Translations under genes and position numbers: made by a program | Notes under the pieces: generated by a model | What the model saw: only the letters and a program-made list of their open reading frames with translations | Databases searched by the model: none | Told to the model about the DNA's origin: nothing | Source: Chitinivibrionales bacterium | GTDB lineage: Bacteria > Fibrobacterota > Chitinivibrionia > Chitinivibrionales > JANQEN01 | Assembly (NCBI GenBank): GCA_028278335.1 | Contig: JANQEN010000029.1 | Location: 1-35,368, forward strand | DNA: 35,368 nucleotides | Direction: 5' to 3' | Shown here: positions 24,534 to 33,915 of the stretch, in pieces | Position numbering within the stretch: position 1 is the stretch's first letter | How the letters are laid out: each line of letters begins with the position of its first letter

Positions 24534-25220
24534 TTACTCCACGATGATTAAAGATTCAAAGGCTCCCTTGCGGATCTCCTTCCCAAAAAGTGCTCGAACC
24601 TCAATACGATATTCGCCAGGAGTAAGGTCCTCGGGCACACTGAAGATAAGCTCTTTTGCTTTGATTGTTCCAATGATCTTGACACGGGACACTCTATATT
24701 TCTGAATAAAAAAGATCCCCTGCTGAGAGTCCCCTGGGTCAAAGTGTAATAGATTGCCTGTTATTGAAGCCATACTGCCCAAAGCAAGCGCTTTGTTAGA
24801 GCTTCCTGTTTTAATGTCGAAAATTTGTTTCAGTTGCGGCTTGCGAATGCTTGAATCCACTCGTTGCATGCGGAACTCTGATTGGGGAAGTTTGCTTAGA
24901 TGCTTACCCGGTGTTATTGAGCAAGCGATTATATGCTCGTGATGGTTAAATTTATCGCGGTCATTGTGGAAGACACCTTTTATAACAGGTTTATAATTGG
25001 CAAAGGGAAGGGTGATTGATTCACCATTGATCAGGCACTGTTTAATCTCCTCGGTTAGGCTCATGAGTACTGCTTTAATATCAGTTTTAGTTAACGTGGA
25101 GCCCCGATGGAAGATTCGGTCAACCATAGCATCTTCATCAATGCGGTTTTGAAAAATAACCTTTGCATAATACTTTTCATTCTCTGAATTGAACTTGAAT
25201 TTGTGTAAGGAATAGCGCAC
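24534..25220 (-). CDS. HU-like DNA-binding domain / DUF4469-type protein
   Basis: From GTG 25220 the product has 228 residues (MRYSLHKFKFN...). The N-terminal 110 residues look like the HU-type DNA-binding domain found with DUF4469 (DEDAMVDRIFHRGSTLTKTDIKAVL, then ITLPFANYKPVIKGVF). The C-terminal part (about 135-228) looks like an Ig-like DUF4469 domain ending in DLTPGEYRIEVRALFG. AGGAG at 25233-25229 lies 8 bp from the GTG; the longer TTG/ATG start at 25253 would cover that site. It is divergent from the TIGR02147 gene, and the phased 21-bp array lies directly upstream, so this DNA-binding protein could bind it. That link is inference. Confidence 0.7.
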   Translation of the reverse strand: MRYSLHKFKFNSENEKYYAKVIFQNRIDEDAMVDRIFHRGSTLTKTDIKAVLMSLTEEIKQCLINGESITLPFANYKPVIKGVFHNDRDKFNHHEHIIACSITPGKHLSKLPQSEFRMQRVDSSIRKPQLKQIFDIKTGSSNKALALGSMASITGNLLHFDPGDSQQGIFFIQKYRVSRVKIIGTIKAKELIFSVPEDLTPGEYRIEVRALFGKEIRKGAFESLIIVE

Positions 25221-25284
25221 AGTGCAATCTCCTATCGTTAGAAATTGGAACAATTTTTGTATACATTTTGTTCTTTAAATTGTT

Positions 25285-25530
25285 TGCTCCATGTTCTATA
25301 AAATGTATGCAAAAGCATCTTTGCTTTGTCTGCAAAATAATATACATATTCGCCGAATATAATAAAATGTCCGCCCTACATAATATTTTCTCCGTCGCAT
25401 ATATTTATTTGTCCGCCCTAAAAAATTTTATGTGGGGCGGACAAATATTTAAATAGGTCGGACATATGTTTGGTCATGCTGACAAATTAAGGATGACTTT
25501 ACCTACAAAACCAACATAGGTTTGCCGACA
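25285..25530. repeat. Inverted, 21-bp phased repeat array (TGTCCGCCC)
   Basis: On the plus strand, units begin at about 25327 (TGTCTGCAA), 25347 (TATTCGCCG), 25368 (TGTCCGCCC), 25389 (TCTCCGTCG) and 25410 (TGTCCGCCC), with steps of 20-21 bp; weaker units may lie at 25285 and 25306. On the minus strand, units begin at 25443 (TGTCCGCCC), 25464 (TGTCCGACC), 25484 (TGTCAGCAT), 25507 (TGTAGGTAA) and 25530 (TGTCGGCAA). Each GC-rich head is followed by A/T-rich sequence. The centre is a perfect 12-bp inverted repeat, ATTTGTCCGCCC (25407-25418) with GGGCGGACAAAT (25435-25446). The whole array is an interrupted palindrome in the gap between two divergent genes. Confidence 0.75.
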
Positions 25531-25810
25531 AAAGTAAGATTCATTTGTTTGCATGTATCCTCATGGGGCTTACTATAATTGAAGGAGAATTGTAACAGAA
25601 GATTTAATAGTTGTCTTTTTTGGTGTGATTACTTGATTAATATGTTCTTTACCAACTTAAGCTCACTCCTAACGTAACACTTTAGTCACTACTCTTGTAC
25701 TACAAATTATGTACACAAAGCGACCAATAATTATTATATACTATCAGTAACAATGGGGTTGATGAGACCTAATTTGTTGTCTAAACAACAGAAATATAGG
25801 AAACGGTATT
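25531..25810. other. Upstream region of the TIGR02147 gene
   Basis: No gene is seen. TGTTGT-CTAA-ACAACA (25775-25790) is a perfect 6-bp inverted repeat just before the TIGR02147 gene, placed like an operator. The rest is A/T-rich without a clear promoter call. Confidence 0.45.
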
Positions 25811-26647
25811 TTGAAAACAAAAAAAAGCAGTCTGCCAAATCTTTTTGAATATAATGATTTTCGGCAATATTTGACTGATTACCAGAAAGCTCGTCAGGCT
25901 AATGATAAATCTTTTACAAAAAGCTACTTTAGCCAATGTATGATGCTACCCAATACGCGAAGCTACTTTAATGATGTGCAAAAGGGTAAACGGGTCACCG
26001 CAACCTTTATAGAGCGGTTTATCAATGTTATTGGGTTTAAAAAAGATGAAGCCCAGTTTTTTAGGGCTCTTGTAAAATTTAACCAAGCTGAAAATATTAG
26101 TGAGCGGGAGCTCTATTTTGAACAGCTTATCTCCTTAAATAAAACCCCAAAAAAAACAGTTGATAAAAAGACCTATACCTATTATAAAAATTGGTATAAC
26201 AGCGCAATCAGAGCTTTGCTCAATATCTACGACTTTGATAAAGACTATAAATCGCTGGCAAAAAAGGTGTTTCCTGCCATAACCGTAAAACAGGCAAAAG
26301 AATCAATCCAACTACTACGCACCTTAAAGTTGATAGAAAAGAACAGCCAAGGCTTTTACAAACCAACAGAGAAATCAATCGCCACCAGCGACTATATTAG
26401 AAATGAAGTGATTTTGCAGTATCAGCTAAAATGTTTGGAGCTTGCTAAATCCGCAATTGTAAAGAACAAAAAACAGAAACAGATTATTGCAACCAATACA
26501 ATTAGCGTCTCCGAAAAAGGGTTAGAGTTGATTCAAAAAAAGGTGCAGAAATTTCGCTCAGAAATACGTTCTCTTGTTCATAAAGATGAACACGAAGCCA
26601 ATACCGTATATCAATTAGACATTTTACTTTTTCCAAACTCAAAATAG
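25811..26647 (+). CDS. TIGR02147 family protein (DUF4423, putative regulator)
   Basis: The 278-residue protein matches the pattern of TIGR02147: an N-terminal segment LFEYNDFRQYLTDYQKARQ, then SYFSQCMMLPNTRSYFNDVQKGKR, and GFKKDEAQFFRALVKFNQA, followed by a DUF4423-like middle (YTYYKNWYNSAIRALL). The family is characteristic of Fibrobacter and relatives and is usually regarded as a helix-turn-helix type regulator. The start is TTG 25811 with AGGAAACGG before it. It is followed by a lipoprotein gene after only 9 bp; this pairing of regulator and lipoprotein suggests it controls that gene. Codons are A/T-rich compared with the hydrogenase region. Confidence 0.85.
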   Translation: MKTKKSSLPNLFEYNDFRQYLTDYQKARQANDKSFTKSYFSQCMMLPNTRSYFNDVQKGKRVTATFIERFINVIGFKKDEAQFFRALVKFNQAENISERELYFEQLISLNKTPKKTVDKKTYTYYKNWYNSAIRALLNIYDFDKDYKSLAKKVFPAITVKQAKESIQLLRTLKLIEKNSQGFYKPTEKSIATSDYIRNEVILQYQLKCLELAKSAIVKNKKQKQIIATNTISVSEKGLELIQKKVQKFRSEIRSLVHKDEHEANTVYQLDILLFPNSK

Positions 26648-26656
26648 GGTCGGGTC

Positions 26657-29032
26657 ATGAAGAAAACCTTAATCACAATTTGCTTAGTATTTTTTGCCAC
26701 ACTCTCCTGTAATTATGTCTCCTCAGGAACCAACGATGAAACCTGTTCCGGTGTTTCGCTATTTAAGCCAGATGGGTCTTTAGCAACCAATGCAACCGTC
26801 CAGTTTTATCATGTTGGTGATACTTCTCGACAATTTGTCCACCAAACAATGACCGATGATAGTGGCAGATATGAGGTTAAGGATATAACAACCAGCAATG
26901 GCATTTTTAATGTATGGGCTCAGCTTGGGGACTCACTTGTTGCTATACAAGACTCGGTTTATATCACTGCAACTTCCCACGAGGTAATGAATGACACTCT
27001 CGGTAAACCAGGTTCTATATCTGGAACTGTGGGCTTACAACCCGGTGACGACCCAAGAACCGTAACCGTTCAGGCTTTGGGTACCCATATCTATACTAAT
27101 GTAAATGCAGAGGGACGATTTACTCTTGGTGGTATGGCTGGAGGAGAGTACTCTTTACGATTAACAACAACTTTACCCGAGTATACAGATACTTTTTGTA
27201 ATGTTATAGCAGAAAGTGATGTAGCTGATACGATTCAGGACACGTTGTGGTTGATTTATACAGGGATACCGGTTGTGAAGGGGATTGTGTCAGGATATGA
27301 TACTCTGAATGGAGTGGTGACACTAAAATGGAATAAAACAGGGTATAAAGATTTTCAGGATTATTTGATTTATAGAGATCATGCTGATTCGATTAATCTT
27401 TCAACACATCCAATTGATCGTTCAACAGACACATTGTTTCTAGATACAATTTCATTTTCAAGTACTACAGCATTGCCATTTAACTATCGAGTAAAGATAC
27501 GTAATAATTCGCAAAAGCTTGGGGAGTCCTACAAACTCGAAAAAGTAATCGCTGTTCACCCAAGAAATGTTATAACCACAATAACGTCTTCAGTATTTAA
27601 TAAATCAACGGGATTGCAGGATGACACTTTATCTGTTGGTGATACTGCTTTGATTATTGTTAATTTTCAGAATCCAAGTCGACCATATAAAACAATTACT
27701 TGGGCAGTGGGTCATCCTGATTCAGCTGTTCTTGAAAAAGCATTAGATACCACCTCGATAAGTGGTGTAGATACACTTAACTATGTATGGTTTGTTGAAA
27801 AAGATTATACTTTGTATGTATTCTTAGAGGATTGTGCGGGTACAATTTGGAATAAAAGTTGTTTAGTATGTGTGAGGGATTACCCATCACCAGTCGTTCT
27901 TTCTGTAGATAGTATCTTTGGATGCAGAGCATATTTACAATGGTCTAAAAGTAATGATATTGATTTTAAATCATATCATGTTTTGTGTTCAAAAAGTTCG
28001 ATTAGTTCGACAACTCCTCCATATTCCATTATATCAAATGCAAATGATACCTCTTTGCGGGTGTTTGATTTACATACTGATACCACCTATTATTTCCAAG
28101 TATTGGTATGTGATAGTTTGAACTCAAAGATTGGAAGTAACGTTGTAATTGACACAACATTAAACCTTTGGTCTATTAAAACATCAATACCAACACCTCG
28201 ATCAAATATGGTTGCAAATATTGTCAAAGATAAAATTTACATTATCGGAGGATACTTAGGGAATTCTCAAAATTCAAATAAAGTTGAAGTATATGATCCT
28301 TTGATTGACCAATGGCTTGAAAAATCTGAAATGCCAACATATAGAAGTGATATGTCTTCAATTGTGGTAAATGACAACATTTTTGTTATTGGTGGAACAT
28401 ACACTGATTCAAATTTTGTGAGATCTTGTACCAGCGTGGAAATGTATGATATAAAGAATGATAGATGGATTAAAAAGACATCGATGCCCTCCTCTAAAAA
28501 TTGTAACAATCCAGGCATTTTCACTCTTGGAGGCAATATTTTCACTGTTGGAGAAAATTTGGAAATGTATGATATTAATTCTGACAAATGGGAAATTGTA
28601 AAGATACTTAATAAAAAAATTTATCGTGTCTCAATTTCATACTTACATAACAATAATTACTATATGTTTTCACAAGCAAATAATTCCTTATACAAACTGT
28701 CACTCGAAACGAATTCAATTGATTCAATTGCTCATATAGATATAAGTTGCAACACAAAAGAAGTTTATTATAGTTCAGGATGTAAAGTAAATAAATATCT
28801 TTACTTCTTTGGTGGTGGTGAATTTAATGGGATGACATTTGATCCTCTTATAAATGTTTGGAGATATAACATAAATCTAAATAGGCTGTCGTTAATATCT
28901 AAAATGAATAAAAAAAGAGATAATAGTATTGCAGTAAAATATAATAGTAAAATATATGTGATTGGAGGATATGATTCATGGCGTCCTGGACCAGTTACAA
29001 CTGTTGAAGAGTATGATTTGAGCAAAGAATAA
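26657..29032 (+). CDS. Kelch/fibronectin-type lipoprotein, copy 1 (degenerate propeller)
   Basis: The 791-residue protein starts with a lipoprotein signal peptide (MKKTLITICLVFFATLSC, lipobox LSC at Cys18). Residues about 30-200 form carboxypeptidase-regulatory-like beta domains (SGRYEVKD, GSISGTVGLQPGDDP, GRFTLGGMAGGEYSLRL). Fibronectin-III-like segments lie at about 210-305 (VTLKWNKTGYKDFQDYLIYR) and 420-505. The C-terminal third has Kelch-type repeats (KIYIIGGY, NIFVIGGT, KIYVIGGYDS) but several blades are eroded, e.g. NIFTVGENLEMYDI. It is probably exposed at the outer membrane surface; a carbohydrate- or protein-binding role is only a guess. The first ~330 residues nearly match those of the next gene. 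Confidence 0.85.
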   Translation: MKKTLITICLVFFATLSCNYVSSGTNDETCSGVSLFKPDGSLATNATVQFYHVGDTSRQFVHQTMTDDSGRYEVKDITTSNGIFNVWAQLGDSLVAIQDSVYITATSHEVMNDTLGKPGSISGTVGLQPGDDPRTVTVQALGTHIYTNVNAEGRFTLGGMAGGEYSLRLTTTLPEYTDTFCNVIAESDVADTIQDTLWLIYTGIPVVKGIVSGYDTLNGVVTLKWNKTGYKDFQDYLIYRDHADSINLSTHPIDRSTDTLFLDTISFSSTTALPFNYRVKIRNNSQKLGESYKLEKVIAVHPRNVITTITSSVFNKSTGLQDDTLSVGDTALIIVNFQNPSRPYKTITWAVGHPDSAVLEKALDTTSISGVDTLNYVWFVEKDYTLYVFLEDCAGTIWNKSCLVCVRDYPSPVVLSVDSIFGCRAYLQWSKSNDIDFKSYHVLCSKSSISSTTPPYSIISNANDTSLRVFDLHTDTTYYFQVLVCDSLNSKIGSNVVIDTTLNLWSIKTSIPTPRSNMVANIVKDKIYIIGGYLGNSQNSNKVEVYDPLIDQWLEKSEMPTYRSDMSSIVVNDNIFVIGGTYTDSNFVRSCTSVEMYDIKNDRWIKKTSMPSSKNCNNPGIFTLGGNIFTVGENLEMYDINSDKWEIVKILNKKIYRVSISYLHNNNYYMFSQANNSLYKLSLETNSIDSIAHIDISCNTKEVYYSSGCKVNKYLYFFGGGEFNGMTFDPLINVWRYNINLNRLSLISKMNKKRDNSIAVKYNSKIYVIGGYDSWRPGPVTTVEEYDLSKE

Positions 29033-29157
29033 TTTAATCTATATATAATACTAATATTTACAAAACGGTATGTGTTGTGCTATTAATATTTAGTGTCTTA
29101 GTAATAATTTATAGCTTTGATGTTTTACCTTGTTTACATATAAATTTGGGACGAACC

Positions 29158-31518
29158 ATGAAGAAAATCTTAATCACAATTTGCTTATTACTTTTAGCCA
29201 CTCTCTCCTGTAATTATGTCTCCTCAGGGACTAACGATGAAACTTGCTCTGGTGTTTCGCTATTTAAACCAGATGGGTCTTTAGCAACCAACGCAACCGT
29301 TCAATTTTATCATGTGGGAGACACTTCTCGCCAATTTGTCCACCAAACAATGACCGATGATAGTGGTAGATATGAGGTTAAGGATGTGACTGCTAGTAAT
29401 GGTATATTTAATGTATGGGCTCAGCTTGGGGACTCACTTGTGGCAATTCAAGACTCTGTATATATCACTGCAACTTCCCACGAGGTAAAGACTGACACCC
29501 TCGGTAAACCAGGTTCTATATCAGGAACTGTGGGTTTACAACCCGGTGATGACTCAAGAACCGTAACTATTCAGGCTTTGGGAACTCATATCTATGCAAA
29601 TGTAAATGCTGTGGGACGATTTACTCTTGGTGGTATGGCAGCAGGAGAGTACTCTTTACGATTAACAACAACATTACCCGAGTATGCGGACACTTTTTGT
29701 AATGTTATAGCAAAAAGCGACGTTGCAGATACTATTCAGGACACATTGTGGTTGATTTATACGGGGATACCGGTTGTGAAGGGGATTGTGTCAGAATATG
29801 ATACTTTATATGGTGTGGTAACACTTAAATGGAACAAAACAGGGTATAAGAATTTTCAGGATTATTTGATTTATAGAGATCATGCAGATTCTATTAATCT
29901 TTCAACTCAACCAATCTATCGTTCAACAGATTCACTGTTTCGAGATACAATCCTATTTTCAAGTACTACAGCATTGCCTTTTAACTATCGAGTAAAAATA
30001 CGCAATAATTCGCAAAAAATAGGGGAGTCCTATAAGCTGGAAAAAGTAATAGCAGTCCACCCAAGAAATGTTATGACCACAATAAGGTCTTCAGTATTCA
30101 ACAAATCAACGGGATTGCAGGTGGACACTTTATCTGTTGGTGATACTGCGTTGATCGTTACTAATTTTCAGAATCCAAGCCGACCATGTAAAACTATTTC
30201 TTGGTCAGTAAACCATCCAGATTCTGTCAATAAAATCAAAATCTTAGATAGTTTAAGCACTACAGGAAAGGACACTCTTGTATATGTTTGTTCTGAGGAA
30301 GGTGATTATTCTATTTATATAAAAATTGAGGATCGTGCTGGCACAACCTGGTCACACAATTCAGTAATCCATGTGTGGGATTACCCTTCTCCTGTAAAGT
30401 TATATGTTGACAGTATTTTTGGTCATTCATCATTTCTGAGGTGGACAAAAAGTAAGGAAAATGGTTTTAAGGCTTATTGTGTCTATTATTCAACTACACC
30501 TAACATTCATTCCTCAACAAATCCTGATTCTATTATTTATATCCGTACCGATACATTGTTCACTATTCGAAATTTATTACATTCAACCACCTATTTTTTT
30601 AGAATAGGTGTTTATAGTAAATCCAATTTGATATCCATGAGTAATGAAATTTCTAGGAACACCGAAAGAGTTTGGATAACCAAAACATCCATGCCCTCTG
30701 CAAGAGCTGGACTTACTAGCAGTGTGGTAAATGGTAAAATTTATGTCTTTGGGGGCTGGGGTTTTGGGATCAGTTCAGATAGGGTGGAAGCATATAATCC
30801 AGAAACTGATACATGGACTATAAAATCAGCTATGCCTACAGGAAGAATCAATCTGACAAGTTGTGCTGTAGAAGGTAAAATTTATGTCATCGGAGGAAAT
30901 GATACTTCGTATTCTAATGTTGTTGAGGAGTATGACCCCTTACTTGACAAATGGTCGACAAAAACTCCCATACCCACTGCGAGATACAGTCTAACTAGCA
31001 GTGTAGTAAATGGTAAAATTTATGTCATTGGGGGATATGATACTTCGCATTCTAATGTTGTTGAAGAATATGACCCCTTAGTTGACAAATGGACGACAAA
31101 AACTCCCATGCCTACTGCGAGAAGTTGGCTTACCAGCAGTGTTGTAAATGGGAAGATTTATGCTATCGGAGGTCATTATGGTAACGCTGGTGAATATTCA
31201 GATATGATCGAAGAGTATAATCCTGCGACTGATACATGGGTTTTAAAAACCCACATGCCCACAGTGAGGTGTAATGGTTTTACTTCAACTGTGGTAAATG
31301 ACAAAATATACGTGATCGGAGGGATTTCGGGTATACCTGGAATTGTTGAAAAGTATAATTGTGAGAGAGACACGTGGGCTCAAAAAACATTTATGCCAAC
31401 GCCACGATTTAACTTAACTTCAAGTTCTGTAAATGGGAAAATTTACTCAATTGGTGGAGAAGCTACTATGGTGGTTATGTCTACTATTGAGGAATATAAC
31501 CCTTCAGTAGATAAATAA
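29158..31518 (+). CDS. Kelch/fibronectin-type lipoprotein, copy 2 (six-blade propeller)
   Basis: This 786-residue paralog of the preceding protein shares nearly the whole N-terminal ~330 residues with it. The lipoprotein signal is MKKILITICLLLLATLSC (Cys18). I chose ATG 29158 because the signal peptide begins there; the frame upstream to 29077 is non-coding leader. The C-terminus has six regular Kelch repeats of about 47 residues, e.g. SSVVNGKIYVIGGYDTSHSN, VEEYDPLVDKWTTKTPMPTA and KIYAIGGHY, enough for a complete six-bladed propeller. Repeats 2-4 are nearly identical at DNA level (about 30,900-31,110), pointing to recent expansion. The reading frame ends at NPSVDK, where the next W would start a blade, so the last strand may be supplied by the first repeat. 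Confidence 0.88.
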   Translation: MKKILITICLLLLATLSCNYVSSGTNDETCSGVSLFKPDGSLATNATVQFYHVGDTSRQFVHQTMTDDSGRYEVKDVTASNGIFNVWAQLGDSLVAIQDSVYITATSHEVKTDTLGKPGSISGTVGLQPGDDSRTVTIQALGTHIYANVNAVGRFTLGGMAAGEYSLRLTTTLPEYADTFCNVIAKSDVADTIQDTLWLIYTGIPVVKGIVSEYDTLYGVVTLKWNKTGYKNFQDYLIYRDHADSINLSTQPIYRSTDSLFRDTILFSSTTALPFNYRVKIRNNSQKIGESYKLEKVIAVHPRNVMTTIRSSVFNKSTGLQVDTLSVGDTALIVTNFQNPSRPCKTISWSVNHPDSVNKIKILDSLSTTGKDTLVYVCSEEGDYSIYIKIEDRAGTTWSHNSVIHVWDYPSPVKLYVDSIFGHSSFLRWTKSKENGFKAYCVYYSTTPNIHSSTNPDSIIYIRTDTLFTIRNLLHSTTYFFRIGVYSKSNLISMSNEISRNTERVWITKTSMPSARAGLTSSVVNGKIYVFGGWGFGISSDRVEAYNPETDTWTIKSAMPTGRINLTSCAVEGKIYVIGGNDTSYSNVVEEYDPLLDKWSTKTPIPTARYSLTSSVVNGKIYVIGGYDTSHSNVVEEYDPLVDKWTTKTPMPTARSWLTSSVVNGKIYAIGGHYGNAGEYSDMIEEYNPATDTWVLKTHMPTVRCNGFTSTVVNDKIYVIGGISGIPGIVEKYNCERDTWAQKTFMPTPRFNLTSSSVNGKIYSIGGEATMVVMSTIEEYNPSVDK
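30900..31115 (+). repeat. Near-identical Kelch DNA repeats (about 141 bp)
   Basis: Inside copy 2, TCTAATGTTGTTGA at 30914 recurs at 31051 with the same downstream text (GAATATGACCCCTTA, GACAAATGG, then ACAAAAACTCCCAT), a period of about 140 bp corresponding to one Kelch blade. Tandem identity of this kind can change blade number by recombination. Confidence 0.7.
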
Positions 31519-31917
31519 TATGATAATATTTCAAAGTAAATATTTGAATGATACAATATCGTGGCAATAAAAAATAGTAACATTTTCTGAAGGCGCTCTT
31601 CAAATATCTCCTGATGATTCGATTTCAAAACGGTGTATGTGTGTTGGAAACAAAAGTCCTTTTATGCCCTCCAAATTGTGATGCAAAATTATTGTGTTTT
31701 TTTCTCCAGATGGCAAATTTATATAAGTATTATTCATGACAAATATTAATTCCATTAAAACAGATGGGTGAATTATTTTAATCTGCAATCACAGTAACTA
31801 TCTATGATTTTATAAGGTAGGATAAAGTACTGAAACCTATAAAGTAATATAAAACAATAATATGACTTGTAAAACATGCTTTATCAAGCTCTATTGGTTT
31901 GATAGAAAGGTTAACTT
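31519..31917. other. A/T-rich gap (399 bp) with a weak minus-strand frame
   Basis: The gap separates the lipoprotein genes from the acyltransferase. A minus-strand open frame of 62 codons (31600-31788) reads MQIKIIHPSVLMELIFVMNN and further NLPSGEKNTIILHHNLEG; it looks somewhat protein-like but has no recognised family and no clear ribosome binding site. It may be a relic or chance. No terminator stands out. Confidence 0.3.
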
Positions 31918-32670
31918 ATGATACATGAAAGTGCAATTGTTAGTCCTAAAGCAGAAATAGGGAAAAATGTGAAAATTGGGCATTTCTCAGTGATCCATGA
32001 TGGTGTTAATATTGGTAATAATACTATAATTGAGGGCTATTGTGAGCTTGGTTGTCCTACACCTTTAGCTGACAATCAATCACTTACTATCGGAAATGAT
32101 TCCCATATAAGATCTCATAGTTTGTTTTATGCTGGATCATCTTTTAAAGAAAAACTAATAACGGGACATCGAGTGACTGTACGGGAAAAAACACATGCAG
32201 GAGTAAACTTACAAATAGGAACCTTGTCTGATATTCAAGGTGATTGTCAAATTGGTGACTATGTTAGAACACATAGTAATGTTCATATTGGAAAACATTC
32301 ACAAATTGGTAATTTTATATGGATTTATCCTTATGTTGTACTTACTAACGATCCTCACCCTCCAAGTGAAACAATGCTTGGTGTTACAATAAAAGATTTT
32401 GCTATTATTGCAACAATGGCGGTAATTCTTCCCGGTATTACAGTAAATGAGCACTCATTGATCGGTGCACATAGCCTTGTTAAATCTGATGTGCTATGTG
32501 GAAAAGTTGTCGCTGGAAATCCCGCAAAAGAGATCTGTGATACAACCTCAATTAAATTGAAAGACCATCCAGAATTAAGTGCCTATCCCTGGCCAAAACA
32601 CTTTAATAGAGGGTATCCTGATTCTGTGATTAGCAGATGGAGAGAAAGATTCGGAGAAAAAATAATCTAA
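31918..32670 (+). CDS. Hexapeptide-repeat acyltransferase (left-handed beta helix)
   Basis: The 250 residues are dominated by hexapeptide repeats ([LIV]-G-x-x), e.g. AEIGKNVKIGHFSVI, DGVNIGNNTIIEGY, CQIGDYVRTHSNVHIGKH, and AVILPGITVNEHSLIGAHSL, ending VVAGNPAKEI, a hallmark of the WbbJ/LpxA-like acyltransferases. It probably acetylates or acylates a sugar of surface polysaccharide, using acetyl-CoA or acyl-ACP. GAAAGG precedes the ATG. It is convergent with a WcaI-like glycosyltransferase only 21 bp away, which supports a shared role in polysaccharide or glycoconjugate synthesis. The exact substrate is not readable from the sequence. Confidence 0.85.
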   Translation: MIHESAIVSPKAEIGKNVKIGHFSVIHDGVNIGNNTIIEGYCELGCPTPLADNQSLTIGNDSHIRSHSLFYAGSSFKEKLITGHRVTVREKTHAGVNLQIGTLSDIQGDCQIGDYVRTHSNVHIGKHSQIGNFIWIYPYVVLTNDPHPPSETMLGVTIKDFAIIATMAVILPGITVNEHSLIGAHSLVKSDVLCGKVVAGNPAKEICDTTSIKLKDHPELSAYPWPKHFNRGYPDSVISRWRERFGEKII

Positions 32671-32691
32671 TTCGGCGGTTACTATCATGGA

Positions 32692-33915
32692 TCATATCTC
32701 TTTCGATATATCTTTCAAAAAGGTATCGATTAATTTAGCCATTGACAAGAACTCTCTTGCATACTGCTTACCATTTTCCCCGTAGGGAATGTGCACACGG
32801 TTTTTTAAAATATTTTCTATTGCCTGTGTAAATATCTCTCTACTTCCTGGCTCAACAGTTATACCACACTCTGACTTTTTAATAATTTTATCTAATTGAG
32901 AGCCCTTGGGAGTTGTGGCAACAACTGGTTTACCCAGGGCCATGATATTCATTAATTTTGACGGTAATACCATATCCGAAGCACTAGCTTTTTGCGGTAT
33001 CAGACATGTATCACAATCTTGCAACATTTGATAAAATTGTTCCTTGGGTTGAATATCAAGCAGCAATATATTTGTAAGATTTCTTGATAAGCATGCTGAT
33101 TTTATTTCATTTTCCAAAGCCCCATTTCCGGATATAATAAAAAGAACATCATCTCTTTTATGTAAGAATTCCTCTGCCGAATTAAGAATCACTGAGAAAT
33201 CCTGTTTTTTTCCAATATTCCCCGAATAGAGAACAATTTTTTTATCTAAAGAGATTGAATGCTTTTTTCTGAACGCATTTTTTGTAATACTATTCAATTC
33301 TAAATACGTGTCAGCCCAATTGGGAAACAGGATGACCTTTTCTTTGGGAGTACCTTTTGAGCGAATCTTTTCACACATCTTCACTGAGATACTAGAAACA
33401 AACTGCGCATGGTTATAGGTAAATTTTTCACACCAAAACAATATTTTTTGAATAAATTTTGATTTTAGCATCCCCAGTTCAATTGCAACATCTGGTTGCA
33501 GATCCTGTACATGAAATACAAAGGGGATTCTTTTAATTTTACAAATTAAAGTAGCAATCAGCCCTAAACCCAGAGGAGGAGAAATAGTTAGCAATACATC
33601 TGGTTTAGATGAAAAGAGGAGCCTCATAAAGGAGGAACAAATAAAAGAGAGTTCATGTAGAATTCGTGAAATTGCAGTAACTTTTTGTGGTACATAAAGA
33701 TAAGAACGGCGAATTTTTATACGGCCAATATTTTCATTTTTAAATAGTACCCCTTTGTGCTGCTTACGTTTTTTCCAGTCTGGATAGTAGGGAAAGCCAG
33801 TATATACAGATATCTGGTGTCCCTGTTTGCTGAGATATTGACACATCTCTGTTGTGTAAACACTGATTCCCGTAAGCTCTGGATAAAAGTTAATTCCCAG
33901 CACTGATATTTTCAA
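32692..33915 (-). CDS. Glycosyltransferase family 4, WcaI-like
   Basis: The 407 residues have the GT-B fold markers of WcaI/WbuB-type enzymes: N-terminal LGINFYPELTGISVYTTEM, the H-V-Q-D-L-Q-P-D segment, and the donor half with LYSGNIGKKQDFSVIL, FIISGNGALENEI and SKLMNIMALGKPVVAT. It is predicted to add a sugar to a lipid- or nucleotide-linked acceptor at the cytoplasmic face of the membrane. The start is TTG 33915 with GGGAG about 10 bp upstream. It faces the acyltransferase gene. There is no other polysaccharide gene in the window, so the pathway is only partly visible. Confidence 0.87.
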   Translation of the reverse strand: MKISVLGINFYPELTGISVYTTEMCQYLSKQGHQISVYTGFPYYPDWKKRKQHKGVLFKNENIGRIKIRRSYLYVPQKVTAISRILHELSFICSSFMRLLFSSKPDVLLTISPPLGLGLIATLICKIKRIPFVFHVQDLQPDVAIELGMLKSKFIQKILFWCEKFTYNHAQFVSSISVKMCEKIRSKGTPKEKVILFPNWADTYLELNSITKNAFRKKHSISLDKKIVLYSGNIGKKQDFSVILNSAEEFLHKRDDVLFIISGNGALENEIKSACLSRNLTNILLLDIQPKEQFYQMLQDCDTCLIPQKASASDMVLPSKLMNIMALGKPVVATTPKGSQLDKIIKKSECGITVEPGSREIFTQAIENILKNRVHIPYGENGKQYAREFLSMAKLIDTFLKDISKEI

